From Pardosa pseudoannulata (lineage: Eukaryota > Arthropoda > Arachnida > Araneae > Lycosidae), in NCBI GenBank assembly GCA_032207245.1, contig CM063503.1, forward strand, positions 110,015,850 through 110,079,849: 64,000 bases of DNA, written 5' to 3'. The notes beneath the pieces are model-generated. The model was not told the origin of the DNA. It did no database searches and saw nothing but the letters and a program-made list of their open reading frames with translations. A program made the position numbers and the translations under genes. Shown piece after piece: positions 33,330-50,814 of the stretch (position 1 is the stretch's first letter; each line of letters begins with the position of its first letter).

Positions 33330-34200
33330 AGGAGTAGTGCCAAGCAAATCTTTTAGATTAATGTCATGAATATAAAAATAACGATGTCTGTAAACTTTAA
33401 ATTTGGACACTCAACTAAGATGTGATGTACGAACATAGCGGCATTGCAGCTATTACATATGGAGACAGGTTCAACAAAAAGAAGGTGCCCATGGGTTTAA
33501 CGAGTATGTCCAATTCGAAGCCGAGTTACAATTACCCGAGCGAAACTATTCTGAAGGTCAGACAGACAATGGTGTTTCTCAAAATAGTAAATGAAGCGAA
33601 CATTTGCCATTTTCTCCAAAAGTTTGCAAAGACAGTTGGTTAGAGCAATAAGTCTATACCTTAAAGGATTCATGGGATCCTGCTCAGGTTTTAAGATGGG
33701 GATAATTAACGTCTTTCTCCACAGAGACGGAAAATTATGTTCATGCCAGATTATATTATATAAACGTAAAATATTTTCTAGTGAATCGGGAGAAATATTT
33801 TAAATCATTTCATATGAAATTTTATCTTGACCACACGAGGTTTTGTGTGTACTGCAAAGTGCCCTATTCAATTCAAACGGAGTAAAATTTCTATTATAAG
33901 GTTTGCAATTTTTACTTTCAATTTTCATCTCCTTTTTCTCAGAAGTGGTTTTAATTTTAAGGAATGATGAGTTATAGCCTGAACTGGAAAACGTGTTTGA
34001 AAAGGTATAGGCAAAAGAGTTAGCAATATCCTTGACAGACGACAAGGCGTTATTATTATACAGCAGTATACCGATTTGATTACACGGATAAAGCCTACAG
34101 GAACTCTTTATATTATCCCACATTTGTTTACTTTTAGTTGAACAAGAAATACTTTGAATATACTTTCCCACGAATTTATTTTGCTTCGATTTGGAATTAA
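33330..34200 (-). pseudogene. Non-LTR retrotransposon fragment: partial reverse transcriptase joined to C-terminal tail
   Basis: Reading on the minus strand from 34171, an open frame shows the linker and start of a Jockey/CR1-like reverse transcriptase. It includes NFTPFELNRALCSTHKTSCG and QDKISYEMI, then a stop. It continues with LWRKTLIIPILKPEQDP, NPLRYRLIALTN and KLLEKMANVRF. After LSDLQNSFA it jumps straight to RLRIGHTR and then THGHLLFVEPVSICSNC, HHILVECPNLK. That tail normally lies hundreds of residues downstream, after the rest of the RT (including the YxDD site) and RNase H. The copy therefore carries a large internal deletion near 33545, plus in-frame stops. Endonuclease is absent. 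The tail has the same C..C/H/C pattern as the fragment at 19560-20450, so related LINEs are likely. AT-rich 3' UTR may run to about 33040. Confidence 0.8.
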
Positions 34201-35496
34201 ATAATAAGGTTGGCTATTTAAAGCAAAACATCTCCCTGTGGTGAGAATAAAATGAAAAACGGAATAAAATTACATCTTTTCAGTGATCAGTGTTGTATAT
34301 ACCTACGATCTAATTTGCAACCGACATTTTAATGTTAATTATACTGTGGGTTATTTACGCTAGTAAAGAATTACATATCGAAGTTGGTCGATAATTTCCA
34401 ATAAGGATTTATTTTACAGGAGAGAAACTTTCAACACCATTTTGTGGCGTACTGACCAAACAGTACATTTTCTCTATAAACCTCTAACAGCTTCCAATGA
34501 ACTTCTGCTATGGTTATCTGTGTCTCCAAAAGAAATTAAATAACTAAATGGACTTCTTTAAGAAATTAGTTTTCCCGAACGAGTAGTAATTTGTGGTAAC
34601 ATCCCAACTTGCATTGTAGTTGGAGGGTGGCTGTAACGCTGCATATTTGTCGATCGCATCTGTTAAATTTCCCGCACACTATTGATTTTTCTATAACAAA
34701 AGTGACACCAGGAATATTTTAATAATTTCTTTCTAACCTCACTTTAACCCATTATACGACAGTAATCATTTCATATTTCATCGTCACAGAGTATGAATGT
34801 CCCTGGCCACAAAAACACTAAGTGTTTTCTATCTCTAAACTTTCTCCTCTTTAGATTTTTGTGTTATGAACTCACGAATCCACCATAACATCTCTCACTT
34901 TCATCTTTTAGCTGTTTTATCTTCTGCTCGTTGCCATTTTAGATCTTACTGTTAGAAATCTCTGTATTAGAGGGATCGGCCAATAGAATCCAGTTTCACC
35001 ACTGCCTTTTGGCCTCATATATCAACCCATGGTATATATCTCATTACTTAAATGTAGAAAATTGTTTATAAACAATGTACTATAAATAAAAATGATTTAT
35101 TCGTGAGATTATCTATATTTAAAACTAGCTTTCAAAATCATATGAAACTTTCCACTTAAAGTTTTTACTCTTCATTATCATCTTTCATATACACGAAAGA
35201 GAAATTTGAACATAAAATAATCATTATTTTGAAACGATCTATAAAAGTGTAAGATTGATAACAGCTTTCAGATTTATTCCTCACTCTAGATAAATATATC
35301 TGAGGCAAAATGTACAGTTCATTAATCATGAGATACGGATTTCAAGAACTGTTCTGGTTTTACGACCGAAGTTGAAACAAACTATTAAGTTTCAAGAGTT
35401 ATTCGACTCCATAAAATTGCTGATGTGTAGCAAGTATGATTCGACATATTTTTGCTACCTGTCAACATTAAATTGCTTTTGAATATTTCTTATTCA

Positions 35497-35498
<2 letters not shown>

Positions 35499-35531
<33 letters not shown>
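35499..35531. repeat. (TA)n microsatellite
   Basis: About 32 bp of pure TA. Confidence 0.9.
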
Positions 35532-35533
<2 letters not shown>

Positions 35534-36474
35534 CAGAAATGGGTCGTTGATCAAATAATAGCTACATTAAAACTCCATTAAAAACCAATTTAAACAGTCT
35601 CCAGAGCATTAGAGCTATTTTAAAATAATTTTTTTCAATAATTGCTTTATTTATGTGTCTCTTGATATTTAAAGAAATAAAAATGAAAAGTAAACAACAA
35701 AAATCCCGAAATCATTAACACTCTTTAACTTCTTTAAAAAATAGCTTGAATAGTATCAACTGCGGAATTGAAGTCATTTTACCATAAAATATAAGTGTGG
35801 TTTCAAATATGAAGATTTCTAGATATTACGAGTAAAGTAATAAAGCAGTATTTAATTAATTTCACAAATTATGGGTTAATTAATTCCAATACTACTACTT
35901 AAAGATAATTCAAAATCTACATCCGCAACTGGATTTAAGATTCAAATGTGTGGAATTTTATGGTAACCTGTAGTTATTGGGTATCGTTAGGTTCCCTGAC
36001 TTTGATCTTGGTAACAAGCAATATGAATCCCAATCTCGGAAATCCTTAAAACAAAAAAGCCAAATAATAGATAACATTTTCCTTGTAAAATAATAATCTC
36101 CATAAATCTAAATAAAAATTGAAATAAAGGAATATTCACCAGAAATTACACTATATAACTTTAAAATTAGTTCTACAACAAGTTGATTTAATGTACCTAG
36201 CACAAATCTTAAAAAAATCTTATTTTATTAACTTAATATATAGTATAGATTTTCATATCAATCATATTTATACTATGATTAACTACGCTATTAATCCATC
36301 ACCTTTCAGGTTTTTATTTTAAATTTTATTTATTCATTTATTTTTTCGGTAAAACAATACATTTTTGAGTGTAAACTAATAAAGACTTTTAAATATTTAA
36401 CGTAAAACATAAATATATGTTTATAAAAATCAACAAACTTTGGAATTTGCATTACACTCACACCCACGCACTTA

Positions 36475-36514
36475 TACACACACACACATATGTGTGTGTG
36501 TTTGTGTGTGTGTA
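36475..36514. repeat. (AC)n-(GT)n palindromic microsatellite
   Basis: An AC run turns into a GT run through ATAT, making an inverted repeat of about 16 bp per arm that can form a hairpin. Confidence 0.85.
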
Positions 36515-36721
36515 CTTTCCAATATTTAACACATTCTTTAAGGAAACTTTGTTTTCAAATTGAACATATCTTTTTTTAATCGCTTTTAACTTCACTTTTA
36601 TGTTAGTTGATAACATGTAATTATTTTAACTACCTTCCAGACTATCTAGAGATCTATTAGATTGCCCATAAGGTGATTTTCTGTAACAATAAAATATTCA
36701 ATCTAAAAAATTAGATTAGAA

Positions 36722-36722
36722 A

Positions 36723-36756
<34 letters not shown>

Positions 36757-36757
36757 G
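36722..36757. repeat. (AAT)n trinucleotide repeat
   Basis: About 11 AAT units; the partner duplication unit has only an A-rich run at the same place (about 38379). Confidence 0.9.
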
Positions 36758-37704
36758 TAATTTGAAAAATGTAAAAATCTGTTCAGACTACTTTAAATCA
36801 TAATCACGGAGATTTTAATAAAATAGTATTGCCATCTGCTGGCAAGCTGTATAACTAAAACGTGCACGTTAAATTTTTAAAACATATTTTAAAGTTTTTT
36901 GGTATAGATGTAATTTTTGGTACAGATTTTAACAAATTAGTAATAAGTTTGTGTTCTTTCTTACGATAAACAATACTTTTGCATAGTAGAAGAATTATAA
37001 CTGATTGAAATTTTAATACTTAGAAATATAAAAAAGTGTAAGATTGTAAATGTTTGTTAAAGGATTTTATATAAGTTCATAATACTACAGATGTATCTGT
37101 AAGGATGAGTTCTATAATATATGGGTGAAGTGTTATGATGGGTTATGAGTTTAAAATAATAGCAGGGACACATTTTCAGTATAGATTTAAATGTATAAGG
37201 GATTATTTATATTAAAATATTATTTTGATAATTAATATTTATAAGTTGAAAAACCCATATCCACAAATATAGTTTGCTTACAGGAATCTAGAAAGCGAAT
37301 GATTAATAAAAGAAAATACATGATTTGTTATGGATTCAGTTTATTTCGCAAATTTTGATTTACACCGCACATTATATTAAGTAAGATTACTTAAATATAG
37401 CAGAAATAGATTGGCTCCAGAGTATTTTTAATGTAAAATCTGAGTTAGTAAGTTCATTGTCATTAGCTTGTTAGAAATATAATTTTTTTTTATCACCAAA
37501 ATAGTGCTCGTAAATTTGTATGAGTAATATTGTCTTTATTTTAATCACCTATTTTTTTTCTAATTAACATAGTTCTATGTATTAATTTGAAAATTTGAAA
37601 ATTTTTTCAAATTTTTAACGGTATCAAAATGTTTTGTTGAGACCTGCTACATTGTGAAGTTGAATCTGTACTTTCAATTTATAACTTTTTGAAAAAGTCA
37701 TTTT

Positions 37705-37840
37705 AGCAGCAGCAGCTCAGCAGCTTAAGCACCGAATTCATAGCCAGAAGACTATTGGTTTGGGTCCCCAGCCGGCATACGACGGCCTTCTCCCTTAATT
37801 ACAGGCACGTAAATTACGGCTTGTTGTACTCCCTGTATTG
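37705..37840 (+). mobile_element. Degraded tRNA-derived SINE in duplication unit 1
   Basis: Homologous to the SINE at 39475. It keeps AGCTCAG...TTAAGC (A-box region), a B-box-like GGTTTGGGTCC with two changes, CCCAGCCGGC, and AGGCACGTAAA. The A-box region has slipped into a CAG-repeat run (37707-37723). The 3' end is shorter than the partner's. Confidence 0.6.
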
Positions 37841-39474
37841 TCTGTATTGCCAGTAACTAACATAATAAATACGAATGTTTTTTCATCTTTTAATTTTCAA
37901 ATATTCTTCAACAATTCTTTAAATTTCTCTTTTGCATATTACTACACAGGTACAACAAATTTAAAGCTTAAACTAAAATATAATAAATTTATCATTATCC
38001 CATTTTTACATAAAATGAATTAATAGGTACTTTGACAGAGATACTTTTACATCATATAAAAATTATTGTTATCCTTTCTTTTTCTGCATGAAATTAAAGT
38101 GAAGATCCTAACAAAGTGTTGGTCGAAGTTTTACGAGGTATGGGAAAAAAATATAATAATCTGAAATTGAGATTTTCATATTATATTATCTTATTACTGA
38201 CTGTAAGCAAAATGTAATACAAACAATAGATTTTTATTTAATTTCACTTGTGTCAGTTGCTATTTTGCAATCATTTTTAATTCACCTTCCTGAATTGCTA
38301 GAGATATGAAACTTTTAACATAAGGTGATTTCCTGTAACAATATAATATTTAGTCATAAAAAACTAAATTAGAGAAAAATAAAAAAAATAATATGTTCTG
38401 TTTGTTAAATCTAAAAATTTGTTTTGATTTCTTTGAATCCGAATATTGGAGATTTTAATAAAATACTTTCGCCATCTATTGGCAACCGGCATAGCTAAAA
38501 CGTTTATGTTATATTTAAAAAAATATTTTAACATATTTTGGCATATGTGTAACGTTTCGTATAGATATCCTTTAAGTAGTCATAAATTGGTATTTTTTTT
38601 TCGTTTCGTATTGTTTTGCTGTGCGATAATCAATAATTTTATAGTATAAATTGATTAAAATACTTCACAAATTATCTTTTTGAAAATTTAGAGCGAATAA
38701 TTACTAGAAAATGTGTAACATTACAAATATTTAATAATTGATTAAATAAGTCGATTACAAATGAAAATTGGTTTCAAAATAAGGTTAAAAAACAAAAAAA
38801 AAATAAAGCATTTTTAAAATACCGTTTTTATTTAACAAAAAAAAAGAAACGATAAAAATACATTAAATTTATAAAATATTTCTTTTTTTAAACGGTGTAA
38901 AAGAGAAATTTCGTGAAAAACTTCTGTATGAAAATTTCAGTTTGCTGATATAGAAACATTTCGTGAGGAACTTCTATAGGATAAGGGATAAGTGTTGTGA
39001 TGTGTTAATCATTTAAAAATAAAAGAGGGGAGAAAAATTGGGATGCAAGTGACACACTTTCAATGACATAAATATAATGTTATAAGGGATTATTTATATT
39101 AAAGTAATAATTTAAAACTTAATTATTTTAAGTTAGAGAAACTAAATACACAAAAATATATTTAGCTTACTGGAATCTAGAAAACAATTTAATAATATCA
39201 TAAAATAGAACAGGAATTGGCAGGATTCGGGTTATTTCGGGTATTTTGAGATACACCGCACAGTAGATTAAGAAGGATTACTTAAATATAGCAGAAGTAG
39301 ACCTATTGTTTTTCTATTTAACATGATTCTATGTATTATATTTTTAATTTGAAAATAATTTCGGGTTTTCTTCCTGGAGTGAAATCGGTAAGGTCACACC
39401 TGCTACATTCTAAGGGCGAAACTATACTTCCGATTTACAATTTTTTGAAAATGCCATTTTACCTTAAGTAGGTA

Positions 39475-39655
39475 GGAGCCACGGTAGCTCAGTCGGTTAA
39501 GCCCCGAGTTCGTAGCTGGAGGGCTATAGGTTCGGGTCCCCAGCCGGCCTAAGACCGACATGTCCTTTTATTAGAGGCACGTAAAAATAGGGCTTATCTC
39601 ACACCCTGCTCTCCTAAACAGGAGAAACCCCTAAAGAAATCACTGCATCTTCAGC
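39475..39655 (+). mobile_element. tRNA-derived SINE in duplication unit 2
   Basis: The head resembles a tRNA gene: TAGCTCAGTCGGT at 39485-39497 as A box and GGTTCGGGTCC at 39529-39539 as B box, with normal spacing. The non-tRNA body continues through CCCAGCCGGCCTAAGACC and a CTCCTAAACAGGAG inverted repeat. This is a different SINE family from the one at 3952, sharing only the Pol III boxes. No target-site duplication is obvious. Confidence 0.7.
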
Positions 39656-39796
39656 ACTTATCTTTTGTCAGAAAATGCTTTCATGCCCCAATGTTTTCAT
39701 TTTTCACCATTTCCTATATTCTCCATATTGCTATACAGAGACCACAAACTTAAAACCTAATTTGCAAAAATAAAATATGGAACTGTTATATATAAA

Positions 39797-39799
<3 letters not shown>

Positions 39800-39846
<47 letters not shown>

Positions 39847-39930
39847 ATACTAATTTTATATATATAGTATATTATAATATTATTAGTATATTATTATTAT
39901 ATACTTTTATATATTATACATATTATTCCA
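39800..39930. repeat. (AT)n microsatellite with degenerate tail
   Basis: Pure AT to about 39845, then imperfect TATA/TTA-rich sequence. Absent from the corresponding place in duplication unit 1. Confidence 0.85.
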
Positions 39931-40219
39931 TTTCTACAAAAGAATTAATTAGTATACATATATATATTTTTACTTACGTAACATAAAGTAACATTTACAT
40001 AAAGTAACGTTTTTCTACTTTCCTTTTCTGCATGGAATCAAAGAGGTCCTAACAAAGTTTTGAAATAGGAGTTGCTTTTGAAATTTGTGGTTGTGATCGG
40101 GTACAATAGGACAGAAATAAACTGGTATTCACTGGTAAAAAGCCTAATTTCTATATATTGTAATACTGCTTTTAAAGAACTAACCAGAGTAGCAATGACC
40201 TACTAGTGGTAAGAGGTTT

Positions 40220-46215
<5,996 letters not shown>

Positions 46216-46284
<69 letters not shown>
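46216..46284. repeat. (AT)n microsatellite
   Basis: About 69 bp of pure AT preceded by ACATAC units. Confidence 0.95.
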
Positions 46285-46286
<2 letters not shown>

Positions 46287-46473
46287 TCAAATGAATGAGA
46301 CCATTCAAATGACTTTAGACGTCTTAGGTAGATATGAGACTGACAGCAATGGTGATTGTATTAATTCTAGGTAATGTAATGGCTTTATTACGATAAATTA
46401 TCTAATATCTATAAAGTTGGAGGAATAGTGAAATACATTTAAATTTTCTGAAGTTCAGTACAATATTTCGATG

Positions 46474-47300
46474 TTAAATAAAATTATAAAATATAAAACC
46501 ATAAGTAAAAAAATATAAAAAGGAGCTAGGACAGGACATGGGTAAAATCTCAGTAACAAATGATGAACGTTTTGAGGAGCATTTGGTGATAGTCTGAATT
46601 TCGTATCTCACTTCTAAAAGTGCTGGGAGAAGGGAAATATTTTCTTTACCAGAGACATAATTTGATGTGTTCAACAACACCATTTCCGAGGATTTTCAGC
46701 AACCAAAAGACTTAGACTCAATATTTGTTCGTGTGTTGTAAAATTTTATTTTAAACCTTTTTACTTCACCAGCATGTCGTGGGAATCAATTTCGATGGAG
46801 GTCATATACTTTAGAACGAAATTTGCATTCAGGGTTAAACTCTGAAATAAAAATGTTTATGCTTACGAAATATATATTTGTCAAAGTTAAATTTAAGAGA
46901 AATTATTTTCATATAATATCAGGTAGTAAAATAAAATTGGAAAGACGGAGAAACCAACATACAGATATTTTAAGGTATTTCTTATAAATAAATTAGAGGT
47001 TATCACTGTGTAAAGTTTCTATGCTTCCCAATGTCACATTTATAAAAAATTTGGCTAGTTTTATTGACAAAATCATTATGTGACAAAGAATTTTTGAGAT
47101 GTCTGTAGAATCATTTGCATCCAGATTTACTACACCCACCACAAAATCATTAAGGGATTCACCTTTGAACTGTATTCGGATGAGTCCTCTATTTATCCCA
47201 TGAGGATGTGGTGCCAATGAACTAACACAACCAACCACCCAACCAATCAGATGTGTCCCAGCTGCTATAGATAGTACATCTCATTCCTTTTGATGGCCTG
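46474..47300 (-). pseudogene. Unrecognised decayed coding sequence, possibly two exons
   Basis: Wider view of copy A. The first open segment on the minus strand ends at 46993. An AT-rich gap follows, then TTTTATTTCAG near 46835 looks like a splice acceptor. The second open segment leads, with in-frame stops, into the 70-codon frame 46683-46474. Codon composition is more balanced than in nearby chance frames. No family recognised. Upstream of the first segment is a TTGGTTGGGTGGTTGG run. It may be a transposon gene relic. Confidence 0.35.
46590..47150 (-). repeat. Inverted duplication, copy A (with decayed coding frames)
   Basis: Nearly identical, on the opposite strand, to 54107-54668. The frames extend beyond the duplicated part on both sides in this copy, so A is the more complete one. 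On the minus strand one frame (47238-46993) reads GINRGLIRIQFKGESLNDFV, then VVGVVNLDANDSTDI and a tail ending LHSDNL. A later frame, following a T-rich tract ending in CAG, contains EFNPECKFRSK, FPRHAG, VLLNTSNYVSGKENISLLPA and RYEIQTITKCSSKRSSF. Stops interrupt it. I do not recognise the protein. It could be an intron-containing pseudogene or part of a transposable-element ORF. Confidence 0.75.
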
Positions 47301-48706
47301 GATGTTATTGCTTACGTAGTGTAACCTGAATGCTGATATTTTGATATTTGTATGGTATATGCTGATTTTTTATATTTATTTCCACTTTTCAATCTCCGAA
47401 TTCTAGTATACTTCTATCTGTTCTATAGAGTATAAAATGTTTTATAAATAAAGACTTAGGCTACAAAATAAGTAGTTTTTAAGGTTCTATATTTTAGGTA
47501 TTCTTCAAATTTCAAACACCTCACTCAACAATTATTCTACATTTCTATGGAAAACAAATTTTAAATTCAATGTTAGTTATTTTTGTAAAGTGTAAATATT
47601 TGCAACATTATAATTGTATATCTTTTATATACAGGGAAAATATTAAGTCTTTAAGTTTAAAAAATTAATTTCTTTTAACATAAACGTAACATAAATTTAA
47701 AAAAATCTTTACTTTATGAGACATCTCTTTAATGCAATTTCCTAAGAGATTCTCTAAGATTGAAATAAAAAGAAATATTTTCCGAAAGTATAGAATATTA
47801 CAGCAAATTGTAAATATAGAATCGACAGTTCAAAACGAAATATTTAAATCCTTTGGAACTCGTGTATTTTTTATTTAAATATTTTATATACAGATAAATA
47901 AATACTTATTTTAACAATTTTCTATATAAATGCAATACACATCAAGAGAGAAAGTTCTATATTTCTTTCTTTATGCTTTCCATGAAATTTTAATATTCAT
48001 GCCATGCAACTCAGGTTCTTTGAAAAAATTTCTCAATCTCATATATTGATTTATTCCAAAGTTTCTATTTAAATATTAACGTAATGCGAAGCAGTTGAAG
48101 CAAAAATTTGGGTAAAAGCTGATATAGATATATCCCTTGATATCTATTTTTTTCATAAATTTATTGTTATTGCACTTCATATGCTACAGTATTTTGCATG
48201 CATTTTTTAAAATTAGAATTAATAAGAGCTAATAGAAAATTTAAAACCTAAATGTTATTGTTATAAAAAATATGTAAATATTCCCTCTCTTTCTTTTAAC
48301 GATTAATATCCTTATTGTGCTAAATTTAAAAGATTTTACCTGTATGGTTTTGAGATAGCAATGATTCCTTCCTGCCTATCAGTCTCAATATTTGAGATAA
48401 CGCAACATTTCAAGTTTCACAGGGTTAGAAATTTTCCCATTAATGCATTTTCCTATGTTGTGTTGATGCATAAATCAGCTTCTACAAGGAAAGATGGATA
48501 TCGATATGAGAATAGAAAAACAATTTGGTTTCCTAGGTAATCTCTTACTAGGAAAGTAAGCTAAATTTCACTTTCACAATAAATAACATTCCAAAAAGGA
48601 ACAAATTACTGAGTTTGAATTTAGAACAGAACTTTATTAATACACATATTTTCTAGTTCAGTTTACATTTTATTACTGTCTTCGTTAATTTAATTGTTTT
48701 ATTCAA

Positions 48707-48709
<3 letters not shown>
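47301..48709. other. AT-rich stretch, nothing recognised
   Basis: No motif, repeat or credible frame. Confidence 0.6.

Positions 48710-48771
<62 letters not shown>
48710..48771. repeat. (AT)n microsatellite, left of putative LTR
   Basis: About 62 bp of AT ending directly at the TGTCAG start of the putative LTR. Confidence 0.9.
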
Positions 48772-48775
<4 letters not shown>

Positions 48776-49074
48776 AGAATTTAAATTGTGGATTAATTTT
48801 AAAAGATTTTAATTAGGGATTCTTTACTGTGAATGACGCGGCTTGAGGAGCTAGTCACATAAATACGGCTCACTCGTAATTATCTAGAGCAGAGAGCAGT
48901 GTGCACATTCCGCCGAGAGAGCTGTGGATACCCGAGGCAGCTAAGCCTGCCTTTGTTAAAAGTTAGAAGCCAATGTGCGACGCCATTGAAGATGATTTAT
49001 GAATAGTGTGCTCTGAGATTTAAATAAAGCTATGAAAATGTACTCAGGACTCTAGTGTCATTTAGTGGAACGTG

Positions 49075-49077
<3 letters not shown>
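48772..49077 (+). mobile_element. Putative solo LTR inserted in an (AT)n microsatellite
   Basis: A 306-bp block begins TGTCAGAATT and ends AACGTGTCA (TG...CA). It is bordered directly by (AT)n on both sides (48710-48771 and 49078-49147), as if it had inserted into one microsatellite. It contains an ATAAATA TATA-like motif at 48859-48865, a GC-richer middle, and AATAAA at 49023-49028 followed by a short GT-rich stretch, the order expected of an LTR promoter and polyadenylation region. No internal retrotransposon region or second LTR follows. The target duplication cannot be read within (AT)n. Confidence 0.5.

Positions 49078-49147
<70 letters not shown>
49078..49147. repeat. (AT)n microsatellite, right of putative LTR
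   Basis: About 70 bp of AT beginning directly after the TGTCA end of the putative LTR. Confidence 0.9.
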
Positions 49148-49149
<2 letters not shown>

Positions 49150-49944
49150 CTAGGGGAGAAACGGGAGCCAAATGTGTACTTGAATACCCCTTTTAAATTG
49201 CCCCTATTATTTTTCTCAGCCCTGGCATACTGTGCTGCTAAGAGTACCGCTAAACGTCTGTCCTGAAGAAAGACATCACTCGTCATGGCCGAACGTAATT
49301 TTTATTTCATCTTATCAAAATAGGACAAAATCCAAAGGCATCTGAACCTGACGGTGTCAGAAAGCTCTCTAACGCTAACCTTTAGCGAGGGAGGACCAAA
49401 TACCACGTAGGGTTTAAGTGTTGTGGGAAATGCTGAGCCAAAAGTTATTTGCTTATAAAGAGTAACTTTTGATTAGAGACATCTGCCAAAGTCTGGAGTT
49501 CCAGATGACTATTATTGCTGATCGTTCCAGGTATTTCCTTGGAAATTTATTACTGCCTCATTAAAATGCCAGGAATATCACTTTTTGCTTTGAGAATCAC
49601 AAGAAAGAATTTCTCAGCTCGGCTAAAGGAATGAAAGCTTCCTCGTTAAAATTGGGTGACTGAAAAATGATTAATATAAAGAGGAAAACTTCAGATTTAA
49701 AATAATGAATGGGGAAGAGAGAAAATTTTAGATAGATTTTAGGGGCTTAGATATATATGTGTGTATGTATGTGTATTTGTGTGCGTTCATGTGAAACAGT
49801 AGAAACTTAATTAGACGTGGTCTAGGGTATTTACCAGCTTTATACAACACTGCTTTTTTTTTCCTTTTTACAAAACTTCTTATCTTTCTCGAGCTCAACC
49901 AAGTGTGTTTTTGAGTTGCTGCAATTGCCACTTGGATGGGCCAA
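49148..49944. other. GC-richer unassigned block right of the putative LTR
   Basis: From 49148 to about 49550 GC is above background. A minus-strand frame (49286-49148) reads MTSDVFLQDRRLAVLLAAQY, then EKNNRGNLKGVFKYT before running into the AT repeat. I do not recognise it. It may be part of an older repeat that was split by later insertions. Confidence 0.3.
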
Positions 49945-50165
49945 GCACATCAGTCTGAGGTCCCACGAATTAAGGCGAATTTGTGCGACTTTCGTTTGAT
50001 GATTACTACTAAAGTGAAAGAACGTCAAGTGGATATTCGTAATTTAGAGGCAAGGACCAAGCAGAAAACCGCCAGGAATGGCCTGCTTTCCGGTGAGGTA
50101 TTGAAAGATCTTGTAGGACATTGGGACTATGAACATATTTTATGTATCCCAGTCACCATTATGAT
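49945..50165 (+). repeat. Diverged copy 2 of the unknown interspersed repeat
   Basis: Same-orientation partner of 29430-29665. A 100-codon plus-strand frame (49936-50238) runs through it, containing RRIKANLCDF-like and KERQVDIRNLEARTKQ segments. Because the first copy has no matching plus-strand frame, I treat the frame as incidental, though a decayed short protein in one copy cannot be excluded. GC is higher than the surroundings. Confidence 0.5.
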
Positions 50166-50814
50166 CACTGCGGTTGTTAGGCCAGATGGAACCCCAAAAC
50201 CACAACTTTCTAGTTACAAGGACGTTGCCTTTACTTAGTAAGCAACCGCGACAATAAGCGTGTAACTATATAAATTAAAAATGTTAAATCTCAATATTGT
50301 TGTCTGTTTGGCAGTATTTGTGTCAATACAGTGAATGCATTAGTGGGAAAATGTGTTTCTGTTATATAAGTGAAGTTAGTGAAGTGAAGGAAGATAAAGC
50401 TTATAATAAAAGAATTAAATGAGGACATAGAAATATCATTTCCATTTATATATTGTTAATTTCAATTCATGGAATTAATTAACATTTACGTGTTCACTTT
50501 TCATACATGATTTTGTTTAAACAAGCAATGCTAACTAATATGTGACTTATGTATTGTTTAAATGGAGTCATTTAAAATAATATCTAAAATTATTTTGTGT
50601 TTTTTTTATTTTTTGTCTTCAAACAACTAAGTTATTTTTACATATAAAACTATTTATAGTTTAATCTGTAAATAATTCAAAGAATACATAATTTATTTTG
50701 ATAAATATATCTTCTACATTTGGAAATATTTCATTGTGTTAATAACATTTGTAAGAAAAGTATAACTCATAGAAAATGAATCACATGTCTATATGCCGGT
50801 GACACTAAGGCAGT
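50166..50814. other. AT-rich stretch, nothing recognised
   Basis: No motif or credible frame beyond the tail of the plus-strand frame ending at 50238. Confidence 0.55.

Larger units (their letters stand above)
34201..36589. other. Intergenic or intronic stretch
   Basis: Slightly GC-richer at 34440-35030, perhaps the worn 5' continuation of the neighbouring LINE or another old repeat, but no domain could be read. Microsatellites at 35499 and 36475. Confidence 0.5.
36590..38130 (+). repeat. Tandem segmental duplication, first unit
   Basis: Diverged direct duplicate of 38230-40070. Shared landmarks in order: TAAGGTGATTT.CTGTAACAAT; GGAGATTTTAATAAAATA; GCCATCT..TGGCAA; the phrase around CACCGCACA.TA.ATTAAG; GATTACTTAAATATAGCAGA; a SINE-like block; and TCTGCATG.AAT.AAAG with GATCCTAACAAAGT near the end. 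An (AAT)n run sits at 36722-36756. The unit has no supported gene; the small frames in it are AT-rich chance frames. Confidence 0.75.
38230..40070 (+). repeat. Tandem segmental duplication, second unit
   Basis: Second unit of the direct duplication, longer than the first because of an (AT)n expansion and its derivative at 39800-39930 and a fuller SINE. Landmark order matches unit one throughout, so this is one duplicated block rather than scattered repeats. Divergence is substantial, so the event is old. No gene is supported within it. Confidence 0.75.
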
